Positions 1 through 6,004 of a stretch of DNA of 6,703 nt are shown here, piece by piece. The position numbers were made by a program, and so were the translations under genes. The notes below the pieces were generated by a model. It did no database searches, had not been told where the DNA came from, and was given only the letters and a program-made list of their open reading frames with translations. Source of the stretch: Actinomycetes bacterium (GTDB lineage Bacteria > Actinomycetota > Acidimicrobiia > Acidimicrobiales > Palsa-688); the NCBI GenBank assembly GCA_021816565.1, contig JAKAXN010000250.1, positions 1 through 6,703 of the forward strand, in the 5' to 3' direction. Each line of letters opens with the position of its first letter. Positions within the stretch are counted from its first letter, which is position 1.

Positions 1-441
1 GCCGATCAGGTCGGCGATGGAGGTGTCGGGGGTGGCCAGCTTTTCGCCGAAGCGGTCCTCCCGGTGCACCCAGGCGATCGGGGTGTCATCCCCGTGGTGC
101 TCGACCAGGTCCCGGGCGTAGCGCGACACCGGGTGGTAGGGGTCGTCGAGGATCTCCGACCCGGCCACGATGGGAACCCACTCGTCGAGCAGGCCGGTGA
201 GGCTGCGGATCATGCGGGTCTTGGCCTGACCGCGCTCACCGAGGAAGATGACGTCGTGGCCGGCCAGAAGGGCGTTCTCCAGCTGCGGGAGGACCGTCTC
301 CTCGTATCCGAGCACCCCCTCCACCAGGGGCTCGCCGGCGGCGATGCGGCGGATGGCGTTGCGGCGGACCTCTTCCTTCACCGGAACGGACTGCCAGCCG
401 CTCTCCTTCAGTTGCCCCAGCGTGGCCGGACGGGAAGTCAT
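1..441 (-). CDS. MoxR/ChlI-like AAA+ ATPase, N-terminal part (cut by window edge)
   Basis: The minus strand reads open from an ATG at 441 to the window edge, giving 147 residues with the C-terminal part missing. It begins MTSRPATLGQLKESGW. A P-loop lies at residues 68-75 (GERGQAKT) after the hydrophobic strand HDVIFL, followed by TRMIRSLTGLLDEW. Further on come VAGSEILDDPYHPVSRYA and EKLATPDTSIADLIG. This pattern matches actinobacterial proteins annotated as magnesium chelatase or sigma-54-interacting ATPase. That family usually acts as a cytosolic ATP-driven remodelling factor, often paired with a VWA-domain protein; the partner would lie beyond the left edge. Real chlorophyll chelation is not implied. 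The second P-loop glycine is alanine here (A73), which may be normal for the family. No good Shine-Dalgarno precedes the ATG, but a -10-like element sits 7 nt upstream, suggesting a leaderless mRNA. It is divergent from the sigma-like gene. Confidence 0.85.
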   Translation of the reverse strand, partial: MTSRPATLGQLKESGWQSVPVKEEVRRNAIRRIAAGEPLVEGVLGYEETVLPQLENALLAGHDVIFLGERGQAKTRMIRSLTGLLDEWVPIVAGSEILDDPYHPVSRYARDLVEHHGDDTPIAWVHREDRFGEKLATPDTSIADLIG

Positions 442-448
442 GAGGGCC

Positions 449-477
449 ACGCTACCCCCGGTCCGGTCGCTTCGGAA
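449..477 (-). promoter_or_regulatory. Candidate leaderless promoter of the AAA+ gene
   Basis: On the minus strand TAGCGT (454-449) fits the actinobacterial -10 pattern TANNNT. A weak -35-like TTCCGA (477-472) lies 17 bp further upstream. Seven bases separate the -10 from the ATG at 441, so transcription would start at or next to the start codon. The lack of a ribosome binding site there agrees with this. This is inference from spacing and motif only. Confidence 0.4.
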
Positions 478-481
478 CCGG

Positions 482-500
482 CCCCGACCGGGCGTCGGGG
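482..500. other. Inverted repeat, 7-bp arms, in divergent intergenic region
   Basis: CCCCGAC (482-488) and GTCGGGG (494-500) are perfect reverse complements around a 5-base loop. The repeat lies just upstream of the candidate promoter of the leftward AAA+ gene. It could be an operator or an RNA hairpin. The surrounding sequence is so GC-rich that chance dyads are common. Confidence 0.3.
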
Positions 501-537
501 TGCCCCGGCCGGCCCCGGTGGCGGAACGGCCGGGACC

Positions 538-561
538 CCGGCAATCCTGCCGGTTAGGCAG
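538..561 (+). other. Two overlapping, mutually exclusive small hairpins
   Basis: CCGGCA (538-543) pairs with TGCCGG (548-553) around ATCC. CTGCC (547-551) pairs with GGCAG (557-561) around GGTTA. The two stems share TGCC, so only one can form at a time. They sit about 155-180 bp before the sigma-like gene, at the border between GC-rich and AT-richer intergenic DNA. Whether this stretch is transcribed is unknown. Confidence 0.25.
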
Positions 562-573
562 TAAAAGGGAGAA

Positions 574-714
574 ATGTCCGAATCAGATCCCAAAAAAAGC
601 GTCGACAGGCTAGAAGGATCCGGCCCCTTTCCGGTAGAAACCTGTTTGGGGGATCTGACCTTTAGCTGTAGCCCCCTCCCAGAGTCTCGCTCTTCGCGCC
701 GATACAGAGGTTGA
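574..714 (+). other. Possible 46-codon upstream ORF before the sigma-like gene
   Basis: An ATG at 574 preceded by AAGGGAG (565-571) opens a 46-residue frame beginning MSESDPKKSVDRLEG. It stops with TGA at 712-714, one base before the ATG of the sigma-like gene at 716. Such spacing would allow translational coupling. Against it, third codon positions show only moderate G/C, unlike the genes around it, so it may be untranslated leader DNA. The segment also holds a 7-A run at 592-598. No convincing TANNNT -10 was found between 554 and 715. The product resembles nothing I recognise. Confidence 0.2.
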
Positions 715-715
715 A

Positions 716-2383
716 ATGAACTCGGTCGCTATCCCGGCCTCCGCACCCGCCCCAGCCCTCAGCGCCGAAGCTGATCTGGTCCGCTCCGCCGCCCGCGGCG
801 ACGCCGACGCGTTCGAGGAGCTGTTCCGCCGCCACAGCGCGCCGGCCTGGAGGCTGGCCCAGGCGGTGGCCCCGGACCGGGCAGCCGCGGTGGACGCCTT
901 CCGGGACGGCTTCGTCCGGGCCCTGCGCTCGGCCCGGTCCCTGCGCCGCCCCTCCGGTGCGGCCGTGGCTTTCCGGGCCGAGGTCCTGGCGGCGGTGTAC
1001 CGGGCCGCGGTGGACCAGGCCTACGACCGCAGCGCCGCCCCCGCCACCCGCCGGCCCCACACCGAGGCCGCCCTGGCGCTGACCGACGCGGCCTTCCGCA
1101 GCCTGCCGGAGCGCTGGCGGGCGGCGGTGTGGCTGAGCGAGGTCGAGAGCATGGACATCGACCGGATCGCCCCCATCCTGGGCGTGTCCGCCGCGGTGGC
1201 GGCCCAGCTGGTCACCCGGGGCGGACGGGGCCTGGCCGGGCGGTTCACCCAGGCCGGACAGGCCGCCCCCGAGCACCTGGGTCAGCCCCTGCGGGCGGTG
1301 GCCCTGCCCGTCCCGGGCAAGCTCCTGGACGCCACCCGGGCCCGCTTCGCCACCGCCGCCAGCGAGCGGGGACCGGTCCTGGCCCCCGTCGCCGCCTGGC
1401 TGGAGGATCGGGCGGTGCGGCCCATGTCGGTGGCCGTCGGGGCCCTGGTGGGCCTCGGCCTGATCGGGCTGGGCGTGGTGCCGCAGGGCGGCGGGCTCCA
1501 GGCCCAGCTGGGGGCCAGCGGGTCCGGCAGCCTGGCCGGGGCGGTGCCGGTCCAGACCTGCCTGGGACTGCCCTGCTCGGCCTCGGGCAGCGGCACCACC
1601 AGCCGGGCCCTCGGTACCGGCTCCTCGGCGGTGGCCGGCCTGCTCGGTGGTTACGGCGGACTCGGGTCCGGGTCGGGTGGTTCGGGTGGTTCGGGCGCGG
1701 TGACCGCCCCCGGCGGCTCGGCCTCCGGCGGGGCGACCAGCACCGTCAGCACGACCAACCCGATCACCACGCCGGCCACCCCGACGGGCTCGCATGTCAC
1801 CACGCCCACCCAGTCGGGGGGCAACGGCGCCGGGTCCGGCTCGGGAAGCGGGTCCGGCTCGGGAAGCGGGTCCGGCTCGGGAAGCGGGTCCGGTTCCGGC
1901 GGCGGATCCGGGTCGGGAGGGTCGGGCGGTGGCGGGGCCACCACTCCCCCGGCTCCCACCCCGGTGATCTCCCTGGCGCCGGTGGCCACCGTCACCTCGT
2001 CGGGCTCGGCGCTCAATGTCAACCTGCTTCCGACCAGCTCGGGCACCGGCACCGTCACCGCCACGGTCGGCTGCTCGTCACTGCTCGGTGTGAGCGTCGG
2101 ATCCCTGAGCGTGGGCTGCCCGACGTCGGGGACCTCCACCTCGACAGGGACGTCGAGCACCTCGCCCACCTCCTCGACCAACACCAGCACCACCCCGACG
2201 GGGACGTCGTCGACCTCGACAGGGTCCACATCGACCTCGACCGGCTCGACCTCGACCGGCTCGACCTCGACCTCGACCGGGTCGACCTCCACCGGCTCCA
2301 CGTCGGGCACCCTCAGCACCACCATCAGCGGGGTCACCTCCACCGTCAGCAACACGCTCAACACGCTCACCTCCGGCCTCTAG
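716..2383 (+). CDS. ECF-type sigma factor fused to a membrane anchor and Gly/Ser/Thr-rich tail
   Basis: The 555-residue protein starts at an ATG with AGAGG five bases upstream. Residues about 18-103 look like sigma-70 region 2, with LVRSAARGDADAFEELFRRH and then AFRDGFVRALRSA. Residues about 119-176 look like region 4, a helix-turn-helix domain with FRSLPERWRAAVWLSEVE and IAPILGVSAAVAAQL. These are known to bind the -10 and -35 elements with core RNA polymerase. A linker with basic residues R232 and R235 leads to a hydrophobic helix at 237-255 (MSVAVGALVGLGLIGLGVV). The tail of about 300 residues is Gly/Ser-rich, then Thr/Ser-rich. It includes a less repetitive stretch at about 408-470 and four cysteines (C282, C287, C453, C468). 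The predicted topology is sigma domain inside, tail outside. No anti-sigma gene is adjacent, so the fusion may regulate itself, for example by proteolysis. The region 2 motif is diverged, so weak or lost sigma activity is possible. Sigma-like identity is fairly sure; the mechanism is inference. Confidence 0.8.
   Translation: MNSVAIPASAPAPALSAEADLVRSAARGDADAFEELFRRHSAPAWRLAQAVAPDRAAAVDAFRDGFVRALRSARSLRRPSGAAVAFRAEVLAAVYRAAVDQAYDRSAAPATRRPHTEAALALTDAAFRSLPERWRAAVWLSEVESMDIDRIAPILGVSAAVAAQLVTRGGRGLAGRFTQAGQAAPEHLGQPLRAVALPVPGKLLDATRARFATAASERGPVLAPVAAWLEDRAVRPMSVAVGALVGLGLIGLGVVPQGGGLQAQLGASGSGSLAGAVPVQTCLGLPCSASGSGTTSRALGTGSSAVAGLLGGYGGLGSGSGGSGGSGAVTAPGGSASGGATSTVSTTNPITTPATPTGSHVTTPTQSGGNGAGSGSGSGSGSGSGSGSGSGSGSGGGSGSGGSGGGGATTPPAPTPVISLAPVATVTSSGSALNVNLLPTSSGTGTVTATVGCSSLLGVSVGSLSVGCPTSGTSTSTGTSSTSPTSSTNTSTTPTGTSSTSTGSTSTSTGSTSTGSTSTSTGSTSTGSTSGTLSTTISGVTSTVSNTLNTLTSGL
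1832..1893 (+). repeat. Tandem 18-bp repeat coding Gly-Ser dipeptides
   Basis: Three perfect copies of GGGTCCGGCTCGGGAAGC occupy 1832-1849, 1850-1867 and 1868-1885. A partial fourth begins at 1886. Each copy encodes GSGSGS, giving a flexible linker from residue 373. The DNA-level identity points to recent slippage or duplication, so copy number may vary between strains. Confidence 0.85.
2208..2313 (+). repeat. Thr/Ser/Gly-coding short repeats near the tail end
   Basis: Copies of the 15-bp unit TCGACCTCGACCGGC occur at 2231-2245 and 2246-2260, followed by a 21-bp variant at 2261-2281 and looser copies to about 2300. They encode STSTG-like units close to the C-terminus. A dense Thr/Ser stretch outside the membrane could be an O-glycosylation substrate, but this is only inferred from composition. 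Confidence 0.75.
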
Positions 2384-2421
2384 GCCGCAGATGAGCGGGG
2401 CGGGACCCGGACGGGCCGCCC

Positions 2422-2438
2422 CGGCGGTGGGCCCGCCG
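2422..2438. other. Hairpin between sigma-like and GH2 genes
   Basis: CGGCGG (2422-2427) and CCGCCG (2433-2438) form a perfect 6-bp stem with a 5-base loop, 38 bp after the stop of the sigma-like gene. No T-run follows, so it is a weak terminator candidate. The gap of 89 bp to the next start leaves open whether the two genes are co-transcribed. Confidence 0.25.
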
Positions 2439-2472
2439 CGGCTCGGAGCGCGCGACGACTAGGTTCGCCCGG

Positions 2473-4623
2473 ATGGATCTGGGTGGCCTCTGGCGGGCGG
2501 CCGAGTCGAGCGAGGACCTGCGCCGCTCGATGGCGGACCCCGACCTGGACGACCGTGGCTGGGCCACGCTGGCCGTGCCCGGCCACTGGCGGTCGTCGCC
2601 GGCGTTCGCCACCAGCGACGGCCCGGTGATCTACCGGCGCCGCTTCGACACCGATCCCCTGGAGCCGGGGCAGCGGGCGTTCCTGGTCTTCGACGGGCTG
2701 TTCTACCAGGGCGACGTGTGGCTCGACGGGGAGTACCTCGGCGACACCGAGGGGTACTTCTTCCCCCACCAGTTCGAGGTCACCGAGGCCCTGAGCCGGG
2801 ACCGCAGCCACGTGCTCGCCGTCGAGGTCAGCTGCTCGCGGCCGTCGGACCTCACGGCCAAGCGGAACCTGACGGGGGTCTTCCAGCACTGGGACTGCAT
2901 CGACCCGGACTGGAACCCCGGCGGGATCTGGGCCGGGGTGCGCCTGGAGCGGACCGGGCCGGTGCGCATACAGACCCTCAAGACCCTCTGCCGGGAGGCC
3001 AGCTCGGAGCGGGCGGTGCTGGAGCTCGAGGCCACCCTCGACAGCCCGGAACCGGTGACCGCCCGGCTGCGCACCACCGTCCGCCCGGGCGCCGATCCCG
3101 GCGGCGAGGCGGTGGCCGAGCACATCCAGGAGCAGGCTCTCTCGGCCGGCCCGAACGTGGTGCGCTGGCGGGTGTCGGTGCAGCGGCCGGAGCTGTGGTG
3201 GCCCCGGGCGCTGGGCCCCCAGCCGCTCCACGAGGTGAGCGTCGAGGCGGAGGTGGAGGGGACGGTCAGCCCCGGACCGAGCGACCGGAGGCGGACCCTC
3301 ACCGGCCTGCGCCAGGTGAAGATCCGCAACTTCGTGGCCACCGTCAACGGGGAGCGGCTGTTCCTCAAGGGAGCCAACTACGGGCCGACCCGGCGGGCCC
3401 TGGCCGAGGCGTCGCCGGCCGAGGTGGCCCGGGACGTGGAGCTGGCCGCCGAGGCCGGGCTGGACCTGTTGAGGGTCCACGCCCACATAGGCCGGCCGGA
3501 GCTGTACGAGGCCGCCGACCGGCTGGGCGTGCTGCTGTGGCAGGACCTGCCCCTTCAGTGGGGCTACGGCCAGGTCCGCCGCCAGGCGGTCAGCCAGGCC
3601 CGGCGGGCGGTGGAGCTGCTCGGCCACCATCCGTCCATCGCCCTGTGGTGCGGCCACAACGAGCCCGTGGCGGTGGAGCTGGCCCCCGGCGGGACGGTGA
3701 AGGCGCGTACCGCGGCGCGCGTGGCCGCCGGGCAGATGCTGCCGACGTGGAACAAGACCGGCCTGGACCGATCCATCCGCCGGGCCCTGGAGCGGGCCGA
3801 CGGGTCGCGCCCGGTGGTGGCCCACTCGGGGGTGGTCCCCCACCCGGCGTGGGGGACCGACAGCCACCTGTACTTCGGGTGGTACCACGGCCAGGAGAGG
3901 GACTTCCCCAAGGTGCTCTCACGCCTGCCCGTCATGGCCCGATTCGTGTCGGAGTTCGGGGCCCAGGCCGTACCGGAGTCGGCCGCCTTCATGGAGCCCG
4001 AGCGGTGGCCGGACCTGGACTGGGACCGGCTGCGGGCCCACCACTGCCTCCAGACGGAGATCTTCGACGAGCGGGTCCCTCCCGCCGGCCACGCCAGCTT
4101 CGACGCCTGGCGCCGGGCCACCCAGGAGTACCAGGCCACGGTGCTGCGCCACCACATCGAGACGCTGAGGCGGCTCAAGTACCGCCCCACCGGGGGCTTC
4201 TGTTTCTTCATGCTGGCCGACGCCCAACCGGCCGTCAGCTGGGCCGTGCTCGACCACGAGAGGGAGCCGAAGGCCGGCTACCGGGCGGTGGCCGACGCCT
4301 GCGCCCCGGTGATAGTCACGGCCGACCGACCGGCGCCGTCGTACCGGCCGGGCGAGCGGGTCGCCCTGGATCTGCACGTGGTCAGCGACCTGCGGGTAGC
4401 CCTGCGGGACTGCCGGGTGGACGCCACTGTCGACTGGCCCGGCGGGACCCGCACCTGGAGCTACGGCGGATCCGTGGACGCCGACTCGTGCGCCCGGGTG
4501 GGCCGGCTCGACTTCAGCGTGCCGCGGGACTGCCCGGCCGGTCCGCTGGTGGTGGAGCTGCGGGTGCGCTGGCCCGGCGGCAGCCGGACCAACCGCTACG
4601 ACAGCTCGGTCGTGGAGCACTGA
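2473..4623 (+). CDS. Glycoside hydrolase family 2 protein, beta-mannosidase-like
   Basis: The 716-residue enzyme has the GH2 domain order. A sugar-binding jelly-roll spans about 1-165, with DRGWATLAVPGHW, YQGDVWLDGEYLG and DWNPGGIWAGVRLE. An Ig-like domain covers about 170-280 (ELWWPRALGPQPLHEV). The catalytic barrel runs about 285-605, and a C-terminal beta domain follows to the end. The catalytic residues are present: acid/base E397 in WCGHNEP and nucleophile E494 in VSEFGAQA. WQDLPLQWGY and RVHAHIGRPE also fit the barrel. GH2 enzymes cleave beta-linked sugars with retention. The NEP and SEFG contexts and WQD motif favour a beta-mannosidase-like group, but the substrate is not provable here. 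There is no signal peptide, so it probably acts on imported oligosaccharides in the cytosol. The ATG at 2473 is the first start codon in its frame after a stop at 2392; the ribosome binding site is weak (AGG at 2461). It follows the sigma-like gene on the same strand. Confidence 0.9.
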   Translation: MDLGGLWRAAESSEDLRRSMADPDLDDRGWATLAVPGHWRSSPAFATSDGPVIYRRRFDTDPLEPGQRAFLVFDGLFYQGDVWLDGEYLGDTEGYFFPHQFEVTEALSRDRSHVLAVEVSCSRPSDLTAKRNLTGVFQHWDCIDPDWNPGGIWAGVRLERTGPVRIQTLKTLCREASSERAVLELEATLDSPEPVTARLRTTVRPGADPGGEAVAEHIQEQALSAGPNVVRWRVSVQRPELWWPRALGPQPLHEVSVEAEVEGTVSPGPSDRRRTLTGLRQVKIRNFVATVNGERLFLKGANYGPTRRALAEASPAEVARDVELAAEAGLDLLRVHAHIGRPELYEAADRLGVLLWQDLPLQWGYGQVRRQAVSQARRAVELLGHHPSIALWCGHNEPVAVELAPGGTVKARTAARVAAGQMLPTWNKTGLDRSIRRALERADGSRPVVAHSGVVPHPAWGTDSHLYFGWYHGQERDFPKVLSRLPVMARFVSEFGAQAVPESAAFMEPERWPDLDWDRLRAHHCLQTEIFDERVPPAGHASFDAWRRATQEYQATVLRHHIETLRRLKYRPTGGFCFFMLADAQPAVSWAVLDHEREPKAGYRAVADACAPVIVTADRPAPSYRPGERVALDLHVVSDLRVALRDCRVDATVDWPGGTRTWSYGGSVDADSCARVGRLDFSVPRDCPAGPLVVELRVRWPGGSRTNRYDSSVVEH

Positions 4624-4655
4624 ACCCGAAGATCCCGACCAGGAAAAAGGGGTTG

Positions 4656-4667
4656 ACCGGCGCCGGT
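4656..4667. promoter_or_regulatory. 12-bp perfect palindrome overlapping a TTGACC box
   Basis: ACCGGCGCCGGT is its own reverse complement. It overlaps TTGACC (4653-4658), a -35-like hexamer, in the 116-bp gap before the repeat-protein gene. No good -10 lies 16-19 bp downstream, so the promoter is doubtful. The palindrome could be an operator. Confidence 0.25.
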
Positions 4668-4691
4668 GCGAATCCTCCAGGTACGGCGAAC

Positions 4692-4707
4692 GGGGCATGA
4701 TCGCCCC
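4692..4707. other. Small hairpin upstream of the repeat-protein gene
   Basis: GGGGC (4692-4696) and GCCCC (4703-4707) flank ATGATC, 32 bp before the ATG at 4740. If transcribed it would lie in the leader RNA. It has no T-run and nothing else to identify it. Confidence 0.2.
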
Positions 4708-4739
4708 ACGCTGCAGAACCGAACGAAAATGGTGACGCC

Positions 4740-5606
4740 ATGACAGATCAAAAGCGCGGCCGGCGGCCATCATCCACCCGACCCCTGCGGGCCGGGACCT
4801 CCCAGCCGGTCCCGGCCGGCGTCGGGGTCCTCGGACCCGGCGAGGAGGGTGAGGGGACGGAGCCCTCCCTGGGCGACGTCAGCTTCGACGACTGGTTCGA
4901 GACCCCGGTGTTCGAGTCGGATCCCGATGAGCGCCTGGAGGAGCTGGCCACGGCCCGGCGGGGACCGATGCGCCTGGCGGCCAGCGCCCTGCTCAGGGTC
5001 AACGCCCGGGCCAGCCAGGTTCGCCGGCGGGCCGGCGAAGCGGACCCGCCAGCCGGAACCCCCAGCCGGGCGGAGCCGGCCTCCACCCCGGCCCCGGCCA
5101 ACAAAACCAAGACCAACGGCAGGGCCGCGGCATCGGCCAACGGCAAGGCCAACGGCGCCAAAGCCAACGGCGCCAAGACCAACGGCGCCGCCGCGGCATC
5201 GGCCAACGGCAAAGCCAACGGCAAGGCCAACGGCGCCAAGACCAACGGCGGGGCCGCCGCCGCCCGGGGCGGGACGGCCCGCGGCCGATCAGCGGCCACC
5301 GATGCCCGCAGCACCGGTCCGGATTCGGCGTCCCGCCCGTTACGGGCCCGACCGGCGGCCCCGAGCCGGTCCGGGCCGGCCGGCCGGCCGCAGCCGGAGC
5401 CCGGGACCCGGGCCGGGTCGGTGAAACCCGGCCTCACCCGCAAGAGGGACCTGGACACGACCGCGGCGATGCCCGATCCGGCGCCCGGCGCCCGGCCCGG
5501 TCTGCGGGAGCGCATGAACGAGGCGCTGGACCGCTGGGCCGAGCGGGAGGCCCTGGCCCAGACCCGGCTGGAACGGGCCATCCTGCCCAAGCGGTGGCAG
5601 GCCTGA
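4740..5606 (+). CDS. Disordered Ala/Asn/Gly/Lys-repeat protein of unknown function
   Basis: I do not recognise this 288-residue protein. The ATG at 4740 has GGTGA at 4731-4735. Three parts are visible. Residues about 42-100 look folded or partly helical (GDVSFDDWFETPVFES, then LEELATARRGPMRLAASALL). Residues about 101-255 are low-complexity, rich in Ala, Pro, Gly and Arg, with a block of NGKANGAK-type units at 121-171. The C-terminal residues 256-288 look like one helix (RERMNEALDRWAEREALAQ) ending ILPKRWQA. There is no signal peptide or membrane segment. The basic, disordered middle could bind nucleic acid or another polyanion, or act as a spacer between the end segments; this is inference. 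The stop overlaps the start of the SCP2-like gene (TGATG), so the two are probably co-translated and may act together. Confidence 0.7.
   Translation: MTDQKRGRRPSSTRPLRAGTSQPVPAGVGVLGPGEEGEGTEPSLGDVSFDDWFETPVFESDPDERLEELATARRGPMRLAASALLRVNARASQVRRRAGEADPPAGTPSRAEPASTPAPANKTKTNGRAAASANGKANGAKANGAKTNGAAAASANGKANGKANGAKTNGGAAAARGGTARGRSAATDARSTGPDSASRPLRARPAAPSRSGPAGRPQPEPGTRAGSVKPGLTRKRDLDTTAAMPDPAPGARPGLRERMNEALDRWAEREALAQTRLERAILPKRWQA
5109..5250 (+). repeat. In-frame tandem repeats coding KANG/KTNG units
   Basis: Units such as AAGGCCAACGGCGCC recur in frame. A longer 66-bp period is also visible: a 23-base block starting GCCGCGGCATCGG occurs at 5124-5146 and again, identical, at 5190-5212. 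At protein level residues 129-150 and 151-171 are near copies beginning AAASANGKANG. Near-identity at DNA level suggests recent duplication and possible length polymorphism. Confidence 0.85.
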
Positions 5607-5998
5607 TGGCCCGGTACCTGTCCCCGGAGTGGTTCGCCGAGGTGGCCGCCGGCACGCAGAGCGCGGCGGGCCCGGCGGTGGCGGTCCTTGAGCAGGTCGT
5701 CGAGGGAACTCCGGAGGGACGGGTGACCTACCGGGTGGAGGTGACCGACGGGCAGGCCCGGATCGTCTGGCCGGTGCCGGCTGGAAGCCCGGGACCGGAC
5801 CTGCGCCTGACCTCGGACTGGGCGACCGCGGCGGCCATCGCCCAGGGGCGGCTGTCGACCCAGAAGGCCCTCATGGAGGGCCGCCTGCGGGTCAGCGGCA
5901 GCCCGGGCCGCCTGGCCGATCTCAGCGCCAGGCTGCACGGTCTGGACCCGGTACCGGCGGCGGTCCGCCGGGACACCACGTTCCCGCCGGAGGGCTGA
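5606..5998 (+). CDS. Small SCP2 (sterol carrier)-like domain protein
   Basis: The 130-residue protein starts MARYLSPEWFAEVAAG. The ATG at 5606 shares its A with the TGA of the upstream gene, which favours it over a GTG at 5594 that would add four residues. A central strand set (GRVTYRVEVTDGQARIVW, about 38-55) and the stretch LTSDWATAAAIAQGRLSTQ then ALMEGRLRVSG (about 68-98) match the SCP2-like fold, in which this region lines a hydrophobic ligand pocket. SCP2 proteins bind or carry lipids or acyl chains; actinobacteria have many stand-alone copies of unknown ligand. The protein looks cytosolic, with no signal or membrane segment. A weak AGG (5599-5601) precedes the start, so translation probably depends on coupling to the repeat-protein gene. 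A strong hairpin follows the stop at 6005-6026. Confidence 0.8.
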   Translation: MARYLSPEWFAEVAAGTQSAAGPAVAVLEQVVEGTPEGRVTYRVEVTDGQARIVWPVPAGSPGPDLRLTSDWATAAAIAQGRLSTQKALMEGRLRVSGSPGRLADLSARLHGLDPVPAAVRRDTTFPPEG

Positions 5999-6004
5999 CC
6001 TTCC

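Noticed and set aside
461..481. CCGGT/ACCGG dyad near the AAA+ promoter as a second copy of the mdh operator
   Set aside because: Arms are only 5 bp and the spacing differs from the mdh dyad; CCGG-rich words are common here.
64..613. Plus-strand frames over the AAA+ gene
   Set aside because: The minus strand has the P-loop and family motifs, so these are shadows.
662..1795. Long minus-strand open frame opposite the sigma-like gene
   Set aside because: It is antisense to a gene with recognisable sigma domains, is dominated by Gly/Arg/Pro, and is expected by chance in such GC-rich DNA.
1832..1893. CRISPR-like array
   Set aside because: The copies are contiguous, in frame and have no spacers; they encode Gly-Ser units.
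1651..2370. Minus-strand frame coding VEVEPVEV-type repeats
   Set aside because: The repeats are the complement of the Ser/Thr/Gly-coding repeats of the sigma-like protein; no independent start or domain signal is seen.
1129..2394. Plus-strand frame overlapping the sigma-like gene, rich in Arg, Gly and His
   Set aside because: It is a shifted reading of the same DNA with no recognisable domain.
2380..3888. 502-residue minus-strand frame opposite the GH2 gene
   Set aside because: The GH2 frame carries both catalytic motifs and full domain order; the antisense product has no recognisable fold.
2718..4700. 660-residue plus-strand frame overlapping the GH2 gene
   Set aside because: It is an Arg/Gly/Pro-rich shifted reading of the GH2 gene.
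5109..5250. CRISPR-like array or intergenic satellite
   Set aside because: The repeats are in-frame, coding and lack unique spacers.
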